Notes under the pieces: generated by a model | The model's input: the letters and a program-made list of their open reading frames with translations, nothing else | Database searches by the model: none | Told to the model about the DNA's origin: nothing | Part shown: positions 53,058 to 62,496 of the stretch, piece by piece | Numbering within the stretch: position 1 is the stretch's first letter | Layout: every line of letters starts with the position of its first letter | Source of the DNA: Agrilactobacillus composti DSM 18527 = JCM 14202 | GTDB taxonomy: Bacteria; Bacillota; Bacilli; Lactobacillales; Lactobacillaceae | Direction of reading: 5' to 3' | DNA: 62,496 bases | NCBI RefSeq assembly: GCF_001436375.1 | Contig: NZ_AZGA01000052.1 | Span: 770-63,265 of the forward strand | Made by a program: the position numbers and the translations under genes

Positions 53058-53314
53058 TTGAAAATCCCTCCCTCCAATTGAATGTAACGCTATGCAAAAG
53101 AGTGTCCTGCAAACCGTTCTTGTATATTATATCGAAAGAGGCTTTATCGGTCAATGAGATTTATGGGATAATTGGCAGAAAGTTTTAACGGTTACATGAA
53201 AGGATTGATATAACAACAAACGTTCGTTGAAATAATTAAAAAATAACTGGAGGTGAACGCTTTCTTTTAAACTATGGTAAAATTTCATTAAGAATAACTA
53301 TTGGAGGCTAAAAA
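53058..53314. other. Intergenic region between rpsU and ppsR
   Basis: About 257 bp with the rpsU and ppsR promoters expected inside, but no consensus pair stands out. GGAGGC lies 7 nt before the ppsR ATG. No gene or repeat seen. Confidence 0.5.
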
Positions 53315-54154
53315 ATGTCTGATGCCAAAACTGATCCAAATAGAATCATGCTCTACATTATCTCTGATTCTGTAGGCGAAACCGGGTTTAATTTAGCACA
53401 AGCTGCACTGGCCCAATTTCCCCAGATTAAGCCCATTTATTGTCGCTTTCCTTTTGTAAATACCGATTCAAAACTAGACAAAATATTGGACCAAGCTAAA
53501 GCAGACCATGCCATCGTCGTACACACATTAGCGACTAAGGGTTTAGCAGCTAAAATCACCAACTTTTGTGAACAAAACGGCCTTGTGTCTTTTGATTATA
53601 TTACCCCTTTATTAACAGAGGTCTCTAAACGGACGGGTTTGACCCAAACTTATGAAGCTGGTGCTGTTCATCATCTTAACGCCCGCTATTTTGACCGTAT
53701 TTCCGCAATGGAATTTGCAGTCCTTTATGACGATGGGAAGGATCCTAAGGGCTTTTTGGAAGCGGATGTGGTTCTTTTAGGTGTTTCTAGAACATCAAAA
53801 ACACCGCTGTCTTTATTCTTGGCCAATAAAAATATCAAAGTGGCTAACTTACCTTTGGTACCCCAGGCTCATATTCCAGATGAACTTTGGAAAGTTGATC
53901 CAAAAAAAATCATTGGCTTAACCAATGATCCTTCAGTGTTAAATAACATTCGTCGCGAGCGGATGATTGCTTATGGCTTAAATCCTGACACAACGTATTC
54001 GGATATGGATCGAATTAAAGAGGAACTAAAATATGCCAATGAGCTATACAAAAAATTAGGTTGTTTGGTTATTAACGTGGCCCATCGATCCATTGAAGAA
54101 ACCGCCACCATTATCATGGAGTCTTTAAACTTAGATACCTATGAAAATAATTAA
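53315..54154 (+). CDS. Pyruvate,phosphate dikinase/PEP synthase regulatory protein (PpsR, DUF299)
   Basis: A 279-aa bifunctional ADP-dependent kinase and phosphorylase that switches PPDK or PEP synthase off and on. The N-terminal [16 protein letters not shown] and the phosphate loop [15 protein letters not shown] are typical. The target enzyme is not in the window. GGAGG precedes the ATG. Its TAA and the nfo stop share a TTAA, so the two genes are convergent with no terminator between. Confidence 0.92.
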   Translation: MSDAKTDPNRIMLYIISDSVGETGFNLAQAALAQFPQIKPIYCRFPFVNTDSKLDKILDQAKADHAIVVHTLATKGLAAKITNFCEQNGLVSFDYITPLLTEVSKRTGLTQTYEAGAVHHLNARYFDRISAMEFAVLYDDGKDPKGFLEADVVLLGVSRTSKTPLSLFLANKNIKVANLPLVPQAHIPDELWKVDPKKIIGLTNDPSVLNNIRRERMIAYGLNPDTTYSDMDRIKEELKYANELYKKLGCLVINVAHRSIEETATIIMESLNLDTYENN

Positions 54155-55038
54155 CCTTGATCTGCAATCTTTTGCAATAAGTCCGGATCAAATTGACCGG
54201 CACGCAACATGGCAATTTCAAAGCCATAGGGTGCAAATTCACGTTTTTCACCCACATAAGGTGTCTCTAAAATAATTGGCGTCGCCTTTAAGGCATCATG
54301 ATGGGCCACGTGATTCAGGGCTTCAAACCCAATGGTACCAAACCCAATGTTGGCATGTCGATCTTTATGCGCGCCTTGGGGATTTTTAGAATCGTTTAAA
54401 TGGACCAGTTGTAATTTATCTAGGCCAATCACTCGGTCGAATTCAGCCAGGACCCCATCGAAATCGTTTTTAATGTCATATCCCGCATCACTTGTATGAC
54501 ACGTATCAAAGGTTACACTCACTTTATCTTTCAAGGTAACACCATCGATAATTTGAGCAATCTCTTCAAAAGTGCGGCCTACCTCTGTCCCCTTCCCCGC
54601 CATAGTTTCAATAGCGATGTGCACATTTTGTTCAGGGGTAATAATTTCATTTAACCCCTTAGAGATTTGGGCAATCGCTGCTGCTGCCCCAGCCCCAACA
54701 TGGGCCCCGGGATGAAAGGCCATTTGTTTAGCACCCAGGGCATCTGCTCGCTTGATCTCAGCTTTCATAAATTCAACCGCAAAAGCATAGTTTTGCGGTT
54801 TTTTTGTATTGCCAAGGTTAATAATATAAGGGGCATGGACAACGACTGATTGAATATGATGGCTAGCCATATACGCCTGACCGGCAGGAATATTCATGTC
54901 AGCAATTGCTTTACGCCGGGTGTTTTGGGGGGCACCAGTGTAGACCATCATCGTATCTGCTTGGTAACTGGCAGCTTCTTGGGCAGACCCTAGTAACATG
55001 GTTTTGCCTTTCATTGAAACGTGTGAGCCTATAATCAT
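54151..55038 (-). CDS. nfo: Deoxyribonuclease IV (endonuclease IV)
   Basis: AP endonuclease for base-excision repair, a three-zinc TIM barrel of 295 aa. Zinc ligands are in [53 protein letters not shown] and [11 protein letters not shown]. Its stop overlaps that of the convergent ppsR. The unlinked YitT gene is 25 bp upstream on the same strand. Confidence 0.96.
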   Translation of the reverse strand: MIIGSHVSMKGKTMLLGSAQEAASYQADTMMVYTGAPQNTRRKAIADMNIPAGQAYMASHHIQSVVVHAPYIINLGNTKKPQNYAFAVEFMKAEIKRADALGAKQMAFHPGAHVGAGAAAAIAQISKGLNEIITPEQNVHIAIETMAGKGTEVGRTFEEIAQIIDGVTLKDKVSVTFDTCHTSDAGYDIKNDFDGVLAEFDRVIGLDKLQLVHLNDSKNPQGAHKDRHANIGFGTIGFEALNHVAHHDALKATPIILETPYVGEKREFAPYGFEIAMLRAGQFDPDLLQKIADQG

Positions 55039-55063
55039 TAGTTTTTATCCTTTCCTCATCCCA

Positions 55064-55936
55064 TTACTGCTTGGGTTCAATAAAGCGTCCAATTATTTTA
55101 ACGGCGCTGGTAATACTGACAAAGGCATTCGCATCTGCCAGCTTCATGGCATTTTCCAAATCATAAATTTCAAACTGCGAAATAACGGTAAACAGAATCG
55201 TTTTTTCTTGGCGTTTATAGGCCCCTTCAGCATCGTGCACAATGGTGATGCCCCGAGGCATTTCATTTTGAATTTGGGTGATCACAGCTTTAGGTTTACC
55301 TGTGACGATCATAACTTGCAGCCGGCGATCCTTCGTATAAATCATATCAATAACCCGACCATTGATAAAAATACCCAAGGCACTATAAAGCGCATGGGGC
55401 CAACTGTAAATAAATCCCGCCGCAATTAAAATCAATACGTTAAAAGCAATATTAATGGTGCCGACACTTTTGCCGGTTTTTTTCCGTAGGGTAATGCCGA
55501 TGATATCCAAGCCCCCAGTTGAAATGCCATTGCGTAGGGCCAACCCCGTCCCGATACCATTAAAAATAGCCCCGAAAATCGCACAGATTATCGGATCTGG
55601 CGTCAATTTGTTAACGGCAATCATTTTTAAAAATAAACTAGATAAAACAACTGACAAAATTGTAAACAATGTAAAATGATGGCCAATTTTCCGCCAGGCT
55701 AAAATAAATAAGGGAGCATTTAAAACTGTGATCATCAGTGGCGTTGATAAGTGAATAGGGCTATGACTAGTTACCGTGGAGACCAATTGCGCTGCCCCAG
55801 TAATACCAGAGGCATATATACCGCCGGGTTCCCAAAAGAAATTTAATGCAAAGGCAACCGATAATGCATAAAAGAAAGCACTAGTGGCTTTTGAGAGATT
55901 TTGATGCCTGCGAATAATTCTATCTAGCTCTTCCAT
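55064..55936 (-). CDS. YitT family membrane protein (DUF2179 C-terminal domain)
   Basis: A 290-aa membrane protein with five or six helices followed by a cytoplasmic DUF2179 domain (about residues 210-290). The Gly-rich GTGLALRNGISTGGLDIIG and GAIFNGIG segments are characteristic. Transported molecule unknown. It follows, with 127 bp to msrA, no obvious metabolic neighbour; nfo is 25 bp downstream and may be co-transcribed. Confidence 0.92.
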   Translation of the reverse strand: MEELDRIIRRHQNLSKATSAFFYALSVAFALNFFWEPGGIYASGITGAAQLVSTVTSHSPIHLSTPLMITVLNAPLFILAWRKIGHHFTLFTILSVVLSSLFLKMIAVNKLTPDPIICAIFGAIFNGIGTGLALRNGISTGGLDIIGITLRKKTGKSVGTINIAFNVLILIAAGFIYSWPHALYSALGIFINGRVIDMIYTKDRRLQVMIVTGKPKAVITQIQNEMPRGITIVHDAEGAYKRQEKTILFTVISQFEIYDLENAMKLADANAFVSITSAVKIIGRFIEPKQ

Positions 55937-56062
55937 AAAATACAGGGCCTCAATTCTATGTTATCAAGATATTGTTTGTGAAACTTTAACTTGCTTTGAT
56001 TCTATCACATGAACTAGGTGAGATGCATTTTTTCCTGGCCCTAACTAAACTAACAGCCACAC

Positions 56063-56100
56063 AAAAAACTGAATCACCTAATACGACTCAGATGATTCAG
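56063..56100 (-). terminator. Terminator after msrA
   Basis: Stem CTGAATCA (56069-56076) with TGATTCAG (56093-56100) and six A (56063-56068) on the plus strand, giving a U run on the minus strand. Confidence 0.82.
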
Positions 56101-56121
56101 CATTTAATTCAGTATGCGCGT

Positions 56122-56655
56122 TTATTTTGAAGTTTGGTCAGACCAATGTTCGTTAATAAAAGCTTGCCGCCCACCAGACTCTTCCATCGCGTAACGCATA
56201 GGGTCTTTTTTATAAAAATCCTGATGATAAGTCTCCGCTGGATAAAATGGTTGAGCGGCTTCAATCGTCGTCACAATTGGTTTTGTAAAACGTTGGCTGG
56301 CAGCAAGTGCTGCTTTAGAATCAGTGGCGATTTGACGTTGGGTTTTAGAATTGACATAAATTACCGGGCGATAATTATCGCCGCGATCTTGAAATTGACC
56401 TGAAGCATCAGTGGGATCAGTCACTTGCCAATAAATAGCGACCAGTTCTTGATAACTCATGATGGCATTGTCAAATGTAATCTTAACCGCTTCTGTATGA
56501 CCAGTCGTGTGGCTAGTCACTTGTTCATAGGTGGGATTAGCCACATGACCACCCGTATAACCAGATACAACTGAAATTACACCTGGATGGGTATCAAAAG
56601 GTTGGACCATACACCAAAAACAACCACCAGCAAAAATTGCTGTTTCTACTGCCAT
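56122..56655 (-). CDS. msrA: Peptide methionine sulfoxide reductase A
   Basis: Reduces methionine-S-sulfoxide in proteins. The catalytic Cys is in [12 protein letters not shown] (residues 10-21), and YQVTD/YRPVIY and AETYHQDFY are family segments. 177 aa. It follows msrB by 12 bp, so the two form an oxidative-repair operon. Confidence 0.95.
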   Translation of the reverse strand: MAVETAIFAGGCFWCMVQPFDTHPGVISVVSGYTGGHVANPTYEQVTSHTTGHTEAVKITFDNAIMSYQELVAIYWQVTDPTDASGQFQDRGDNYRPVIYVNSKTQRQIATDSKAALAASQRFTKPIVTTIEAAQPFYPAETYHQDFYKKDPMRYAMEESGGRQAFINEHWSDQTSK

Positions 56656-56667
56656 ATTGTCATCTCC

Positions 56668-57096
56668 CTAATCAAAAAGTTGGACGTAATCACCATAACC
56701 AGCGGTTTTTAACTGATTTTTTGGAATAAACTTTAGCGCGGCGGAATTAATACAATAACGCAAGCCACCCCGATCGATTGGCCCATCGGAAAATACATGA
56801 CCCAAATGAGACTGGGCTTGAGGGCTTTTCACTTCAGTTCGTTCCACAAATAAAGAACGATCTCTTTTTTCTTGTAATTTAACAATAGGTTTGCTAAACG
56901 CCGGCCACCCACAACCAGCATCAAATTTATCTTTGGATGAAAATAAAGGCTCACCACTGACCACATCAACATAAATCCCTGGTTCAAAGAAATTATCATA
57001 TTCTCCTGTAAAGGGATGTTCCGTTGCGGCCTGTTGGGTCACAGCATATTGTTCAGGTGTTAACTTATTTTTTAGTTCAATATCTTTGTCGGCCAT
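56668..57096 (-). CDS. msrB: Peptide methionine sulfoxide reductase B
   Basis: Reduces methionine-R-sulfoxide. The 142-aa protein has CGWPAFSKP and the catalytic Cys in [13 protein letters not shown]. The usual first CxxC zinc pair is missing (it reads [18 protein letters not shown]), so it is the non-zinc type. A TATAAT (minus, 57117-57122) and a GGAGG SD precede it. First gene of msrB-msrA. Confidence 0.95.
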   Translation of the reverse strand: MADKDIELKNKLTPEQYAVTQQAATEHPFTGEYDNFFEPGIYVDVVSGEPLFSSKDKFDAGCGWPAFSKPIVKLQEKRDRSLFVERTEVKSPQAQSHLGHVFSDGPIDRGGLRYCINSAALKFIPKNQLKTAGYGDYVQLFD

Positions 57097-57182
57097 CTAC
57101 CCACCTCCAAATATGATTATACTTGGTTGTTCACATAAAAAGAAGCGTTTTGCTCAATCTAATTGGACACAATTATTACTTA

Positions 57183-58958
57183 TTAATTGAGTGGTTTTTC
57201 AACTTCAATCCCTAATTCATCTAACTGTGTTGCTGCCACAGGCATTGGCGCATTTGTCATTGGCTCAGTTGCTTTAGAATTCTTTGGAAAGGCAATGACA
57301 TCCCGAATATTATCTCGACCAGATAGTAACATGGCAAAACGATCAAGACCGATTGCCAAACCGCCATGAGGTGGAAAACCAAAATCTAAAGCATCTAACA
57401 AGAAGCCGAATTGATCTTGGGCTTTTTCTAAGGTGAACCCTAAGGCCTTGAGCATCTTCTCTTGGAGTTCCCGGGTATGGATACGAATAGAACCGCCGCC
57501 TAGTTCATAACCATTTAAAACGATATCATAGCTTTGGGCATGCGCTTTATGCGGATCTTCCCCCTCATTTAAGTAATGCACATCTGTTTCATTAGGCATG
57601 GTAAATGGATGGTGGGCTGCCTTCCAACGATGAATACCTTCATCATATTCAAACAATGGCCAATCAACGACCCAAAGAAAATTGAACTTGTTAGTATCTA
57701 TTAAGTTCAAATCATGGGCAAAGAAAGTTCTTAAGTAGCCTAAACTGTCGGCCACGACTTTTTTCGTATCGGCTACAAATAAAATCAAGTCACCAGGTTT
57801 AGCACTTAAAGTTGCTAACAATTCATCTTTTTGCGGTTTCAAGAATTTACCCACTGGGCCAGTGATATCGTCATCAGTAACTTTAATAAAGGCTAAACCC
57901 TTAGCCCCGAAACGTTTGATGTGTTCTTGTTGCGCTTCAATGGCTTTACGAGAATAGTTATCCGCTGCATTGCTGACCACAATCGCCTTAACTTGACCAC
58001 CATTCGCGATAGCTTCGTGAAAGACTTTAAAGTCACTGTCTTTGAAGAAATCAGATAGGTCTTGTAATTCCATGCCAAAACGCGTATCCGGTTTGTCAGA
58101 ACCAAAGCGCGCCATGGCATCGTTCCAAGTAATCCGTGGGAAAGGCAATTGAACGTCAATGCCCTTTTCATCTTTCATGATTTCCTTGATTAAACCTTCA
58201 GTTAGATCTTGAATCTCTTCGGCAGTGAGAAAACTAGTTTCCATATCGATTTGTGTAAATTCAGGTTGCCGATCCCCCCGCAGATCCTCATCGCGGAAAC
58301 AGCGTGCTAATTGATAGTAACGGTCAAAACCAGCCCCCATCAATAACTGTTTAAATAATTGCGGTGACTGTGGTAAGGCAAAGAAACTACCTGGATAAAC
58401 TCGAGAAGGTACCAAATAATCTCGAGCCCCTTCTGGTGTAGACTTACCTAAATCCGGTGTTTCAATTTCAATAAACCCTTCCCGATCAAAAAAATGATGA
58501 ACCGATTGCATGATTTGTGCCCGAGTACGAATAGCCTTCATCATTTCTGGCCGACGCAAATCTAAATAACGATACTTCAATTTCAAATCTTCAGCAGCAG
58601 ATACACCGTCTTCAATATAAAATGGTGGCGTCTTAGCCTTGTTTAATAATTCAATACTGCTGATCTCAACTTCAACTTTCCCCGTCTTCATTTTAGGGTT
58701 AATCGCATCATCAGCGCGAGCTACAACTTTTCCGTGAATACTGATAACGTATTCTGCCCGGAGCGTTTCCGCAACTTTCAAAGCCTCTGGTGAAAATTCT
58801 TGACTAAAGACTAATTGCAAAATACCTTCTCTATCTCGTAAATCAATGAAAATTAAGTTCCCCAAATCTCGGCGTTTTTGAACCCAACCAGCTAAGTTGA
58901 CCTCTTGACCAACGTACGTTTCATCGATTAGACCTGCGTAGTTTGTGCGTTTTTCCAA
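57183..58958 (-). CDS. aspS: Aspartyl-tRNA synthetase
   Basis: Class IIb synthetase of 591 aa: N-terminal OB anticodon-binding domain ([14 protein letters not shown]), motif 2 ([16 protein letters not shown]), a bacterial GAD insertion and motif 3 ([12 protein letters not shown]). It is 2 bp after hisS, and both are governed by the T-box upstream of hisS. The bacterial type with GAD may be discriminating or not; not decidable here. Confidence 0.97.
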   Translation of the reverse strand: MEKRTNYAGLIDETYVGQEVNLAGWVQKRRDLGNLIFIDLRDREGILQLVFSQEFSPEALKVAETLRAEYVISIHGKVVARADDAINPKMKTGKVEVEISSIELLNKAKTPPFYIEDGVSAAEDLKLKYRYLDLRRPEMMKAIRTRAQIMQSVHHFFDREGFIEIETPDLGKSTPEGARDYLVPSRVYPGSFFALPQSPQLFKQLLMGAGFDRYYQLARCFRDEDLRGDRQPEFTQIDMETSFLTAEEIQDLTEGLIKEIMKDEKGIDVQLPFPRITWNDAMARFGSDKPDTRFGMELQDLSDFFKDSDFKVFHEAIANGGQVKAIVVSNAADNYSRKAIEAQQEHIKRFGAKGLAFIKVTDDDITGPVGKFLKPQKDELLATLSAKPGDLILFVADTKKVVADSLGYLRTFFAHDLNLIDTNKFNFLWVVDWPLFEYDEGIHRWKAAHHPFTMPNETDVHYLNEGEDPHKAHAQSYDIVLNGYELGGGSIRIHTRELQEKMLKALGFTLEKAQDQFGFLLDALDFGFPPHGGLAIGLDRFAMLLSGRDNIRDVIAFPKNSKATEPMTNAPMPVAATQLDELGIEVEKPLN

Positions 58959-58960
58959 AA

Positions 58961-60259
58961 TTATTTCCCCTCACTATTTCTAAAGTCTGTGTATACTTTT
59001 TGAAAATCTTGTTGCAATGTAGCTACCGGCAAAGTCTTTTGAATTCCGGTTGCCATGTCTTTGACCTGCGCTGTCTTGTTTTTGATTTCATCTTCGCCAA
59101 TTGTGATCACCACAGCAGCTTGATTGCGATCAGCAGACTTAAATTGAGCCTTTGGTTTACGATCAAGATAATCCCGGTCCGCTGAAAAGCCTTGTTGCCG
59201 AATAGCCTGGACCATCTTCAAAGTTGCCTCTGAAGCACCAGTACCAATACCCACCACATAAACTGCCAATTGCTTGGCTAATTGTTTAGTGACCTGCTCA
59301 TTAAGCAGTAGCAATAGGCGTTCAAGCCCACAGCCAAAACCAAAACCAGAAACTTCAGGACCACCTAGTTCATGAACTAAACCATCATAACGACCGCCAG
59401 CAATCACAGTCATTTCTTTATCACCAAAAGCAGGTGAGGTTGTCATGATTTCAAAAATAGTATGATTATAATAGTCCAGGCCGCGAACCATAGTTGGATC
59501 AATCACGTAATCAATATTCAAAGCGCCTAATAACTGTTTTACTTCATCAAAATGGGCTTTAGCACTATCTGTTAAGAAGTCCAGAATTGATGGGGCGCCC
59601 TTAACGATGGCTTGATCTTTTTTATCTTTGCTATCCAGGACCCGTAATGGATTTTTTTCTAAACGAACTTTAGAATCTTCACTCAACTCATCAAAATGCG
59701 GTTTTAAATAATTGACTAATGCTTCATGATAGGCTTGTCGACTTTCAGGATCCCCTAATGTGTTTAAAGCCAACTTTAAATGGCCGATCTTAAATGCTTG
59801 TAACAAATTTAACGCCATGGCAATAACTTCCACGTCTAGCGCTGGACTTTCAGAGCCGAATGCTTCAACCCCGATTTGATGAAATTCCCGTTGCCGCCCA
59901 GATTGTGGCCGTTCATAACGAAACATCGGTCCCATATAATAAACCTTATAAGGCTTATTAAATTCGGGACCATATAATTTGTTCTCCACGAAAGCACGAA
60001 CTACCCCAGCGGTTCCTTCCGGACGTAAGGCTAAGTGACGCCCACCTTTGTCTTCGAAATCATACATTTCTTTGGTAACGATATCAGAGGTTTCACCAGA
60101 ACTACGGGAAAACACTTCATAAGATTCAAACATTGGCGTGCGAATTTCAGCAAAGCGATAAGCTTCAAAAATTTGACGGGCAGTGGCTTCCACATACTGC
60201 CATTTAACGGATTCACCGGGTAAAATATCTGCAGTACCCTTTGGACGTTGATACTTCAA
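58961..60259 (-). CDS. hisS: Histidyl-tRNA synthetase
   Basis: Class IIa synthetase of 432 aa. Motif 2 [19 protein letters not shown], the histidine-binding [13 protein letters not shown] and motif 3 [10 protein letters not shown] are seen; the C-terminal anticodon-binding domain ends it. First gene of hisS-aspS, the classical Firmicutes pair, with a T-box leader immediately upstream. Confidence 0.97.
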   Translation of the reverse strand: MKYQRPKGTADILPGESVKWQYVEATARQIFEAYRFAEIRTPMFESYEVFSRSSGETSDIVTKEMYDFEDKGGRHLALRPEGTAGVVRAFVENKLYGPEFNKPYKVYYMGPMFRYERPQSGRQREFHQIGVEAFGSESPALDVEVIAMALNLLQAFKIGHLKLALNTLGDPESRQAYHEALVNYLKPHFDELSEDSKVRLEKNPLRVLDSKDKKDQAIVKGAPSILDFLTDSAKAHFDEVKQLLGALNIDYVIDPTMVRGLDYYNHTIFEIMTTSPAFGDKEMTVIAGGRYDGLVHELGGPEVSGFGFGCGLERLLLLLNEQVTKQLAKQLAVYVVGIGTGASEATLKMVQAIRQQGFSADRDYLDRKPKAQFKSADRNQAAVVITIGEDEIKNKTAQVKDMATGIQKTLPVATLQQDFQKVYTDFRNSEGK

Positions 60260-60334
60260 ATGAACTGCCTTCTTTCCAGAATTTAAGCAATTGACGCGAT
60301 ATTAACGAACAACTAATGAATGACGCCTAAAAAT

Positions 60335-60544
60335 ATATAAAAAGCGCCCCTGTTTTTAACAAGGGCGCTTACGCACGGTACCACCTAGTTGATCACTAAC
60401 ATTGATAACGTTGCCTGGGCAACGGGACAAGCCAAGCTTCAGAAGTGTCAGCAATAACTATGTTACCTTTCAGCAGGTGGTAACCTCTCTTTTTCTTAGT
60501 TATCATAAGGCTTCGTCAATAGCTTAAATTAATATTTATATCTC
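60335..60544 (-). ncRNA. T-box leader of hisS-aspS
   Basis: The minus strand has the T-box core TGGTACCGTG (60374-60383), then a terminator AAGCGCCC (60342-60349) with GGGCGCTT (60363-60370) and a U-rich tail. Stem I is upstream, with AAGAGAGG and CUGAAAGGUAAC segments. In the specifier region the RNA reads GACAC (60445-60449), which contains both an Asp codon (GAC) and an overlapping His codon (CAC). The 5' end is estimated from the promoter. Confidence 0.9.
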
Positions 60545-60550
60545 TATGAG

Positions 60551-60578
60551 ATTACAACAGTTTGCGGCTTGAAGTCAA
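60551..60578 (-). promoter_or_regulatory. Promoter of the hisS T-box
   Basis: On the minus strand TTGACT (60573-60578), 16-bp spacer, TGTAAT (60551-60556). It lies in the divergent gap, ahead of the T-box. Confidence 0.65.
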
Positions 60579-60682
60579 TAACTACTGAAAAACTTTTAAG
60601 ATTTTTATGCGTTTCGCTAAAAAATTCCCTTTTATTGACTTTTTTTGCTATCCTAGAATTAACTATAATTAAAACTTCGGGA

Positions 60683-62005
60683 ATGATGACTGTGAATGTT
60701 AATCGCCACTTTTTCAAAAAATATTTTAATATGTTGTTGATCGCTGTGGCCTTGATTTTCGCAAGTAGTGCAGCTGTTGTTTTGGCGGACCAAAATAAGA
60801 TTGAAGTCAAAGCTAGTATCGTCAACGTCCGTACTGGTCCTGGCTTAGCTTATGACGTCTTAGATAAAGTTAAATCTGGCACCCAATTAGACATCATGGG
60901 TGAAAAAAATGGCTGGTATCAGGTCCGCTTAAATATGGACAAGATTGGCTGGGTCGCCAGCTGGTTAGTGGATAATACAGAAATCGGCCTCAATACAAGT
61001 CATCAAGTTGCTAAATTAAATACCTCTAACGTACCAATTTATCAACAGGCTGATGCGAATTCAACGGTTCTAGGAACTGGCAGCGTTAATGCCTCGGTTA
61101 CGGTATTGTATACAACCAATGGCTGGACCCAAATCAAATACAACCAGAGTGTAGGTTGGGTAAGAAGTACCCAGCTTAATGTCAGCAGTGCGAGTACAAC
61201 CCAGGCCCAAAGTGCTGCCAGTACGAGTGATAGCGGTCAAACGGTTACAATGTTGACCACTAATCAGGATGACACCAAATTACGCAGCACACCAAATGCC
61301 AATGGCACCATTGTTACCGTGCTTTCAAATGACACACCCTTAACGTACATTAAAACCTCTGGGCAGTGGTATCAGGCTAAAACATCCACTGGTCAAACCG
61401 GTTACGTGGCCAATTGGGTGGTGACTAAGCGTGACGTCAACACTGCACCCATCGTTAAACCCACGAGCCTTTCTAAAGCAACGATTGTCCTGGATCCTGG
61501 GCATGGCGGCTCGGATTCTGGGGCAGTGTCAGCCAGTGGTAAATTTGAAAAAACCTATACGTTAAAAGTCGTCGAAATGGTTGCCGCTAAGTTACGGGAA
61601 GCTGGCGCTAATGTAGTCTTGACCCGTAGTACTGATACCACGGTTGATTTAGCCAAACGGCCAAAAATTGCCAATAGCATTAATGCAGATGCCTTTGTAA
61701 GTTTTCATTTCGATTCCACACAAACCAACAACGATGCTTCTGGCATTACCACTTATTACTACAACACGAAAAAAGATAGCGCCCTGGCGAAAACGATGTC
61801 TCAAAACTTAAGCCGGCTACCGTTACCCAATAAAGGCACAATGTATGGCAATTTCCAAGTATTGCGTGACAATGATCGCCCAGCAATATTGATGGAATTG
61901 GGTTACATCAATACTGCTAAAGATTTCAAGGCAATATCTTCAGAGCAATATCAAGAAGCTGTTGCTGAGGCAGTTTATAAGGGTTTAAATCAATATTTTC
62001 AATAA
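60683..62005 (+). CDS. Secreted N-acetylmuramoyl-L-alanine amidase with three SH3b domains
   Basis: A cell-wall hydrolase that cuts the bond between muramic acid and L-Ala. From ATG 60683 it is 440 aa: a signal peptide (basic NRHFFKKYF, hydrophobic core, cleavage near VLA), three bacterial SH3 domains (about residues 40-95, 102-158, 175-240) and a C-terminal Amidase_3 domain with zinc ligands in LDPGHGG, KFEK and FHFD and catalytic Glu in MELGY. A farther ATG (60569) lies upstream of the TATAAT box and inside the hisS promoter, so I reject it. The SD is weak. Function in wall turnover or autolysis. Confidence 0.92.
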   Translation: MMTVNVNRHFFKKYFNMLLIAVALIFASSAAVVLADQNKIEVKASIVNVRTGPGLAYDVLDKVKSGTQLDIMGEKNGWYQVRLNMDKIGWVASWLVDNTEIGLNTSHQVAKLNTSNVPIYQQADANSTVLGTGSVNASVTVLYTTNGWTQIKYNQSVGWVRSTQLNVSSASTTQAQSAASTSDSGQTVTMLTTNQDDTKLRSTPNANGTIVTVLSNDTPLTYIKTSGQWYQAKTSTGQTGYVANWVVTKRDVNTAPIVKPTSLSKATIVLDPGHGGSDSGAVSASGKFEKTYTLKVVEMVAAKLREAGANVVLTRSTDTTVDLAKRPKIANSINADAFVSFHFDSTQTNNDASGITTYYYNTKKDSALAKTMSQNLSRLPLPNKGTMYGNFQVLRDNDRPAILMELGYINTAKDFKAISSEQYQEAVAEAVYKGLNQYFQ

Positions 62006-62105
62006 GTAAACCTAAAAAATCAGTTCAGGCATGATTGATACTATCCCTTTAGAGAGTACCAGAGAAAAACAAAAATTTCTCAGGTGTGATCTGGAGGGAT
62101 TTTTA

Positions 62106-62496
62106 ATGCCTAGAAAAAGGAAATACGATCTGGAGATAATGTTGTGGGCAATAGCTGAAATTGGAAAAGGTCGGACTATTCTATCAGTCTCTCAAGACCT
62201 TGATATAGCTAAAGGTACAGTAGGTTTTTGGCGGAGCACTTATTTAGCAGGCGGTGAGGAAGCCTTACAGCCCAGTCATAAGAACAATCATTATTCTGCA
62301 GAATTTAAGATTGAAGTCGTTACGTATTATCTTGAACATGATATCAGTGTTAGGGCTTGTGCCTTAAAGTATGACATAAAGAGCCCACCGACCCTGTCCA
62401 AGTGGATTTTCCAGTATAATGAGGGTAACAAACTCAAAGCAACAGGTCAGAGAGGTGCCCAAATGACTGGAAAGAAATCTCAAAAAGCAAAATCCT
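62106..62496 (+). mobile_element. IS3-family (IS150 group) element, 5' part with OrfA
   Basis: From ATG 62106 (GGAGG SD) the frame reads MPRKRKYDLEIMLWAIAEIG and continues open to the window end (130 codons so far). It has two helix-turn-helix units; the second (SAEFKIEVVTYYLEHDISVR) is typical of IS3-type OrfA transposase subunits. OrfB with the DDE domain should follow outside the window. The left inverted repeat is probably between 62034 and 62070, but I cannot fix its edge from one end. The element lies just after the amidase gene, whose terminator is not apparent. Confidence 0.85.

Larger units (their letters stand above)
60260..60682. promoter_or_regulatory. hisS/amidase divergent region
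   Basis: Most of these 423 bp is the hisS T-box (60335-60544) and its promoter (60551-60578), listed separately. A TATAAT box (60664-60669) serves the plus-strand amidase gene; its -35 is unclear (a TTGACT at 60635-60640 is 23 bp away). Nothing else is seen. Confidence 0.6.

Noticed and set aside
1-62496. CRISPR array, prophage, rRNA or tRNA genes
   Set aside because: No regularly spaced repeats, no phage structural genes and no RNA-gene sequence were found on reading.

Overview
The window is 62.5 kb of a low-GC Gram-positive chromosome, most likely a member of the Lactobacillaceae. The signs are the gene order rpsU-yqeY-phoH-ybeY-dgkA-cdd-era-recO-glyQ-glyS-dnaG-rpoD-trmK-nif3-pepT, two T-box leaders, C69 dipeptidases and PepT, an S-layer-associated-type secreted protein and a small protein resembling the lactobacillar LBP_cg2779 family. 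This is inferred from gene content; no rRNA or other species marker is present. I saw no tRNA, rRNA or CRISPR.

Layout. (1) 1-5,110: Leloir operon galK-galE-galT with a divergent LacI-type regulator (probably GalR). (2) 5,108-8,470: yhgE-like membrane protein, CDF metal exporter and TetR regulator in one operon. (3) 8,849-9,937: aldo/keto reductase behind a textbook MerR-type promoter, with no MerR gene nearby. (4) 9,936-19,239: a pectin/hexuronate island: cytoplasmic GH28 polygalacturonase, LacI regulator, uxaB-uxaA, and divergently a GPH-family transporter with uxaC. The two divergent hexuronate promoters share a mirrored 20-bp block holding a cre-like site. (5) 19,352-23,411: AraC regulator divergent to a second GPH transporter, a GH43-type glycosidase and an 85-aa unknown. 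(6) 23,413-23,950: an SMR efflux gene with its own promoter and a leader that folds on paper into a perfect three-way junction followed by a strand able to mask the ribosome binding site. (7) 23,977-27,905 (minus): RsmF-type rRNA methyltransferase, a membrane protein of unknown function, a methyltransferase-like protein and rpiA. (8) 28,040-31,571: thrC and three tandem signal peptidase I genes. (9) 31,579-39,920: small unknown genes, two C69 dipeptidases, a SufT-like protein, a secreted SLAP-like protein, lysA, a tautomerase, a degenerate tyrosine recombinase and pepT. (10) 39,944-53,057 (minus): the conserved housekeeping block. (11) 53,315-62,496: ppsR, nfo, a YitT protein, msrA-msrB, T-box-hisS-aspS, a secreted amidase and the left part of an IS3-type element that runs off the window.

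How it works together: island 4 would import galacturonate or oligogalacturonides, split short oligomers inside the cell (GH28) and carry galacturonate through tagaturonate (UxaC) and altronate (UxaB) to 2-keto-3-deoxygluconate (UxaA); KDG kinase and aldolase are not in the window. Island 5 looks like a parallel intracellular oligosaccharide pathway for a plant glycan side chain. The most novel-looking item is the SMR leader RNA at 23,448-23,561; it rests on single-sequence folding only and needs comparative support.
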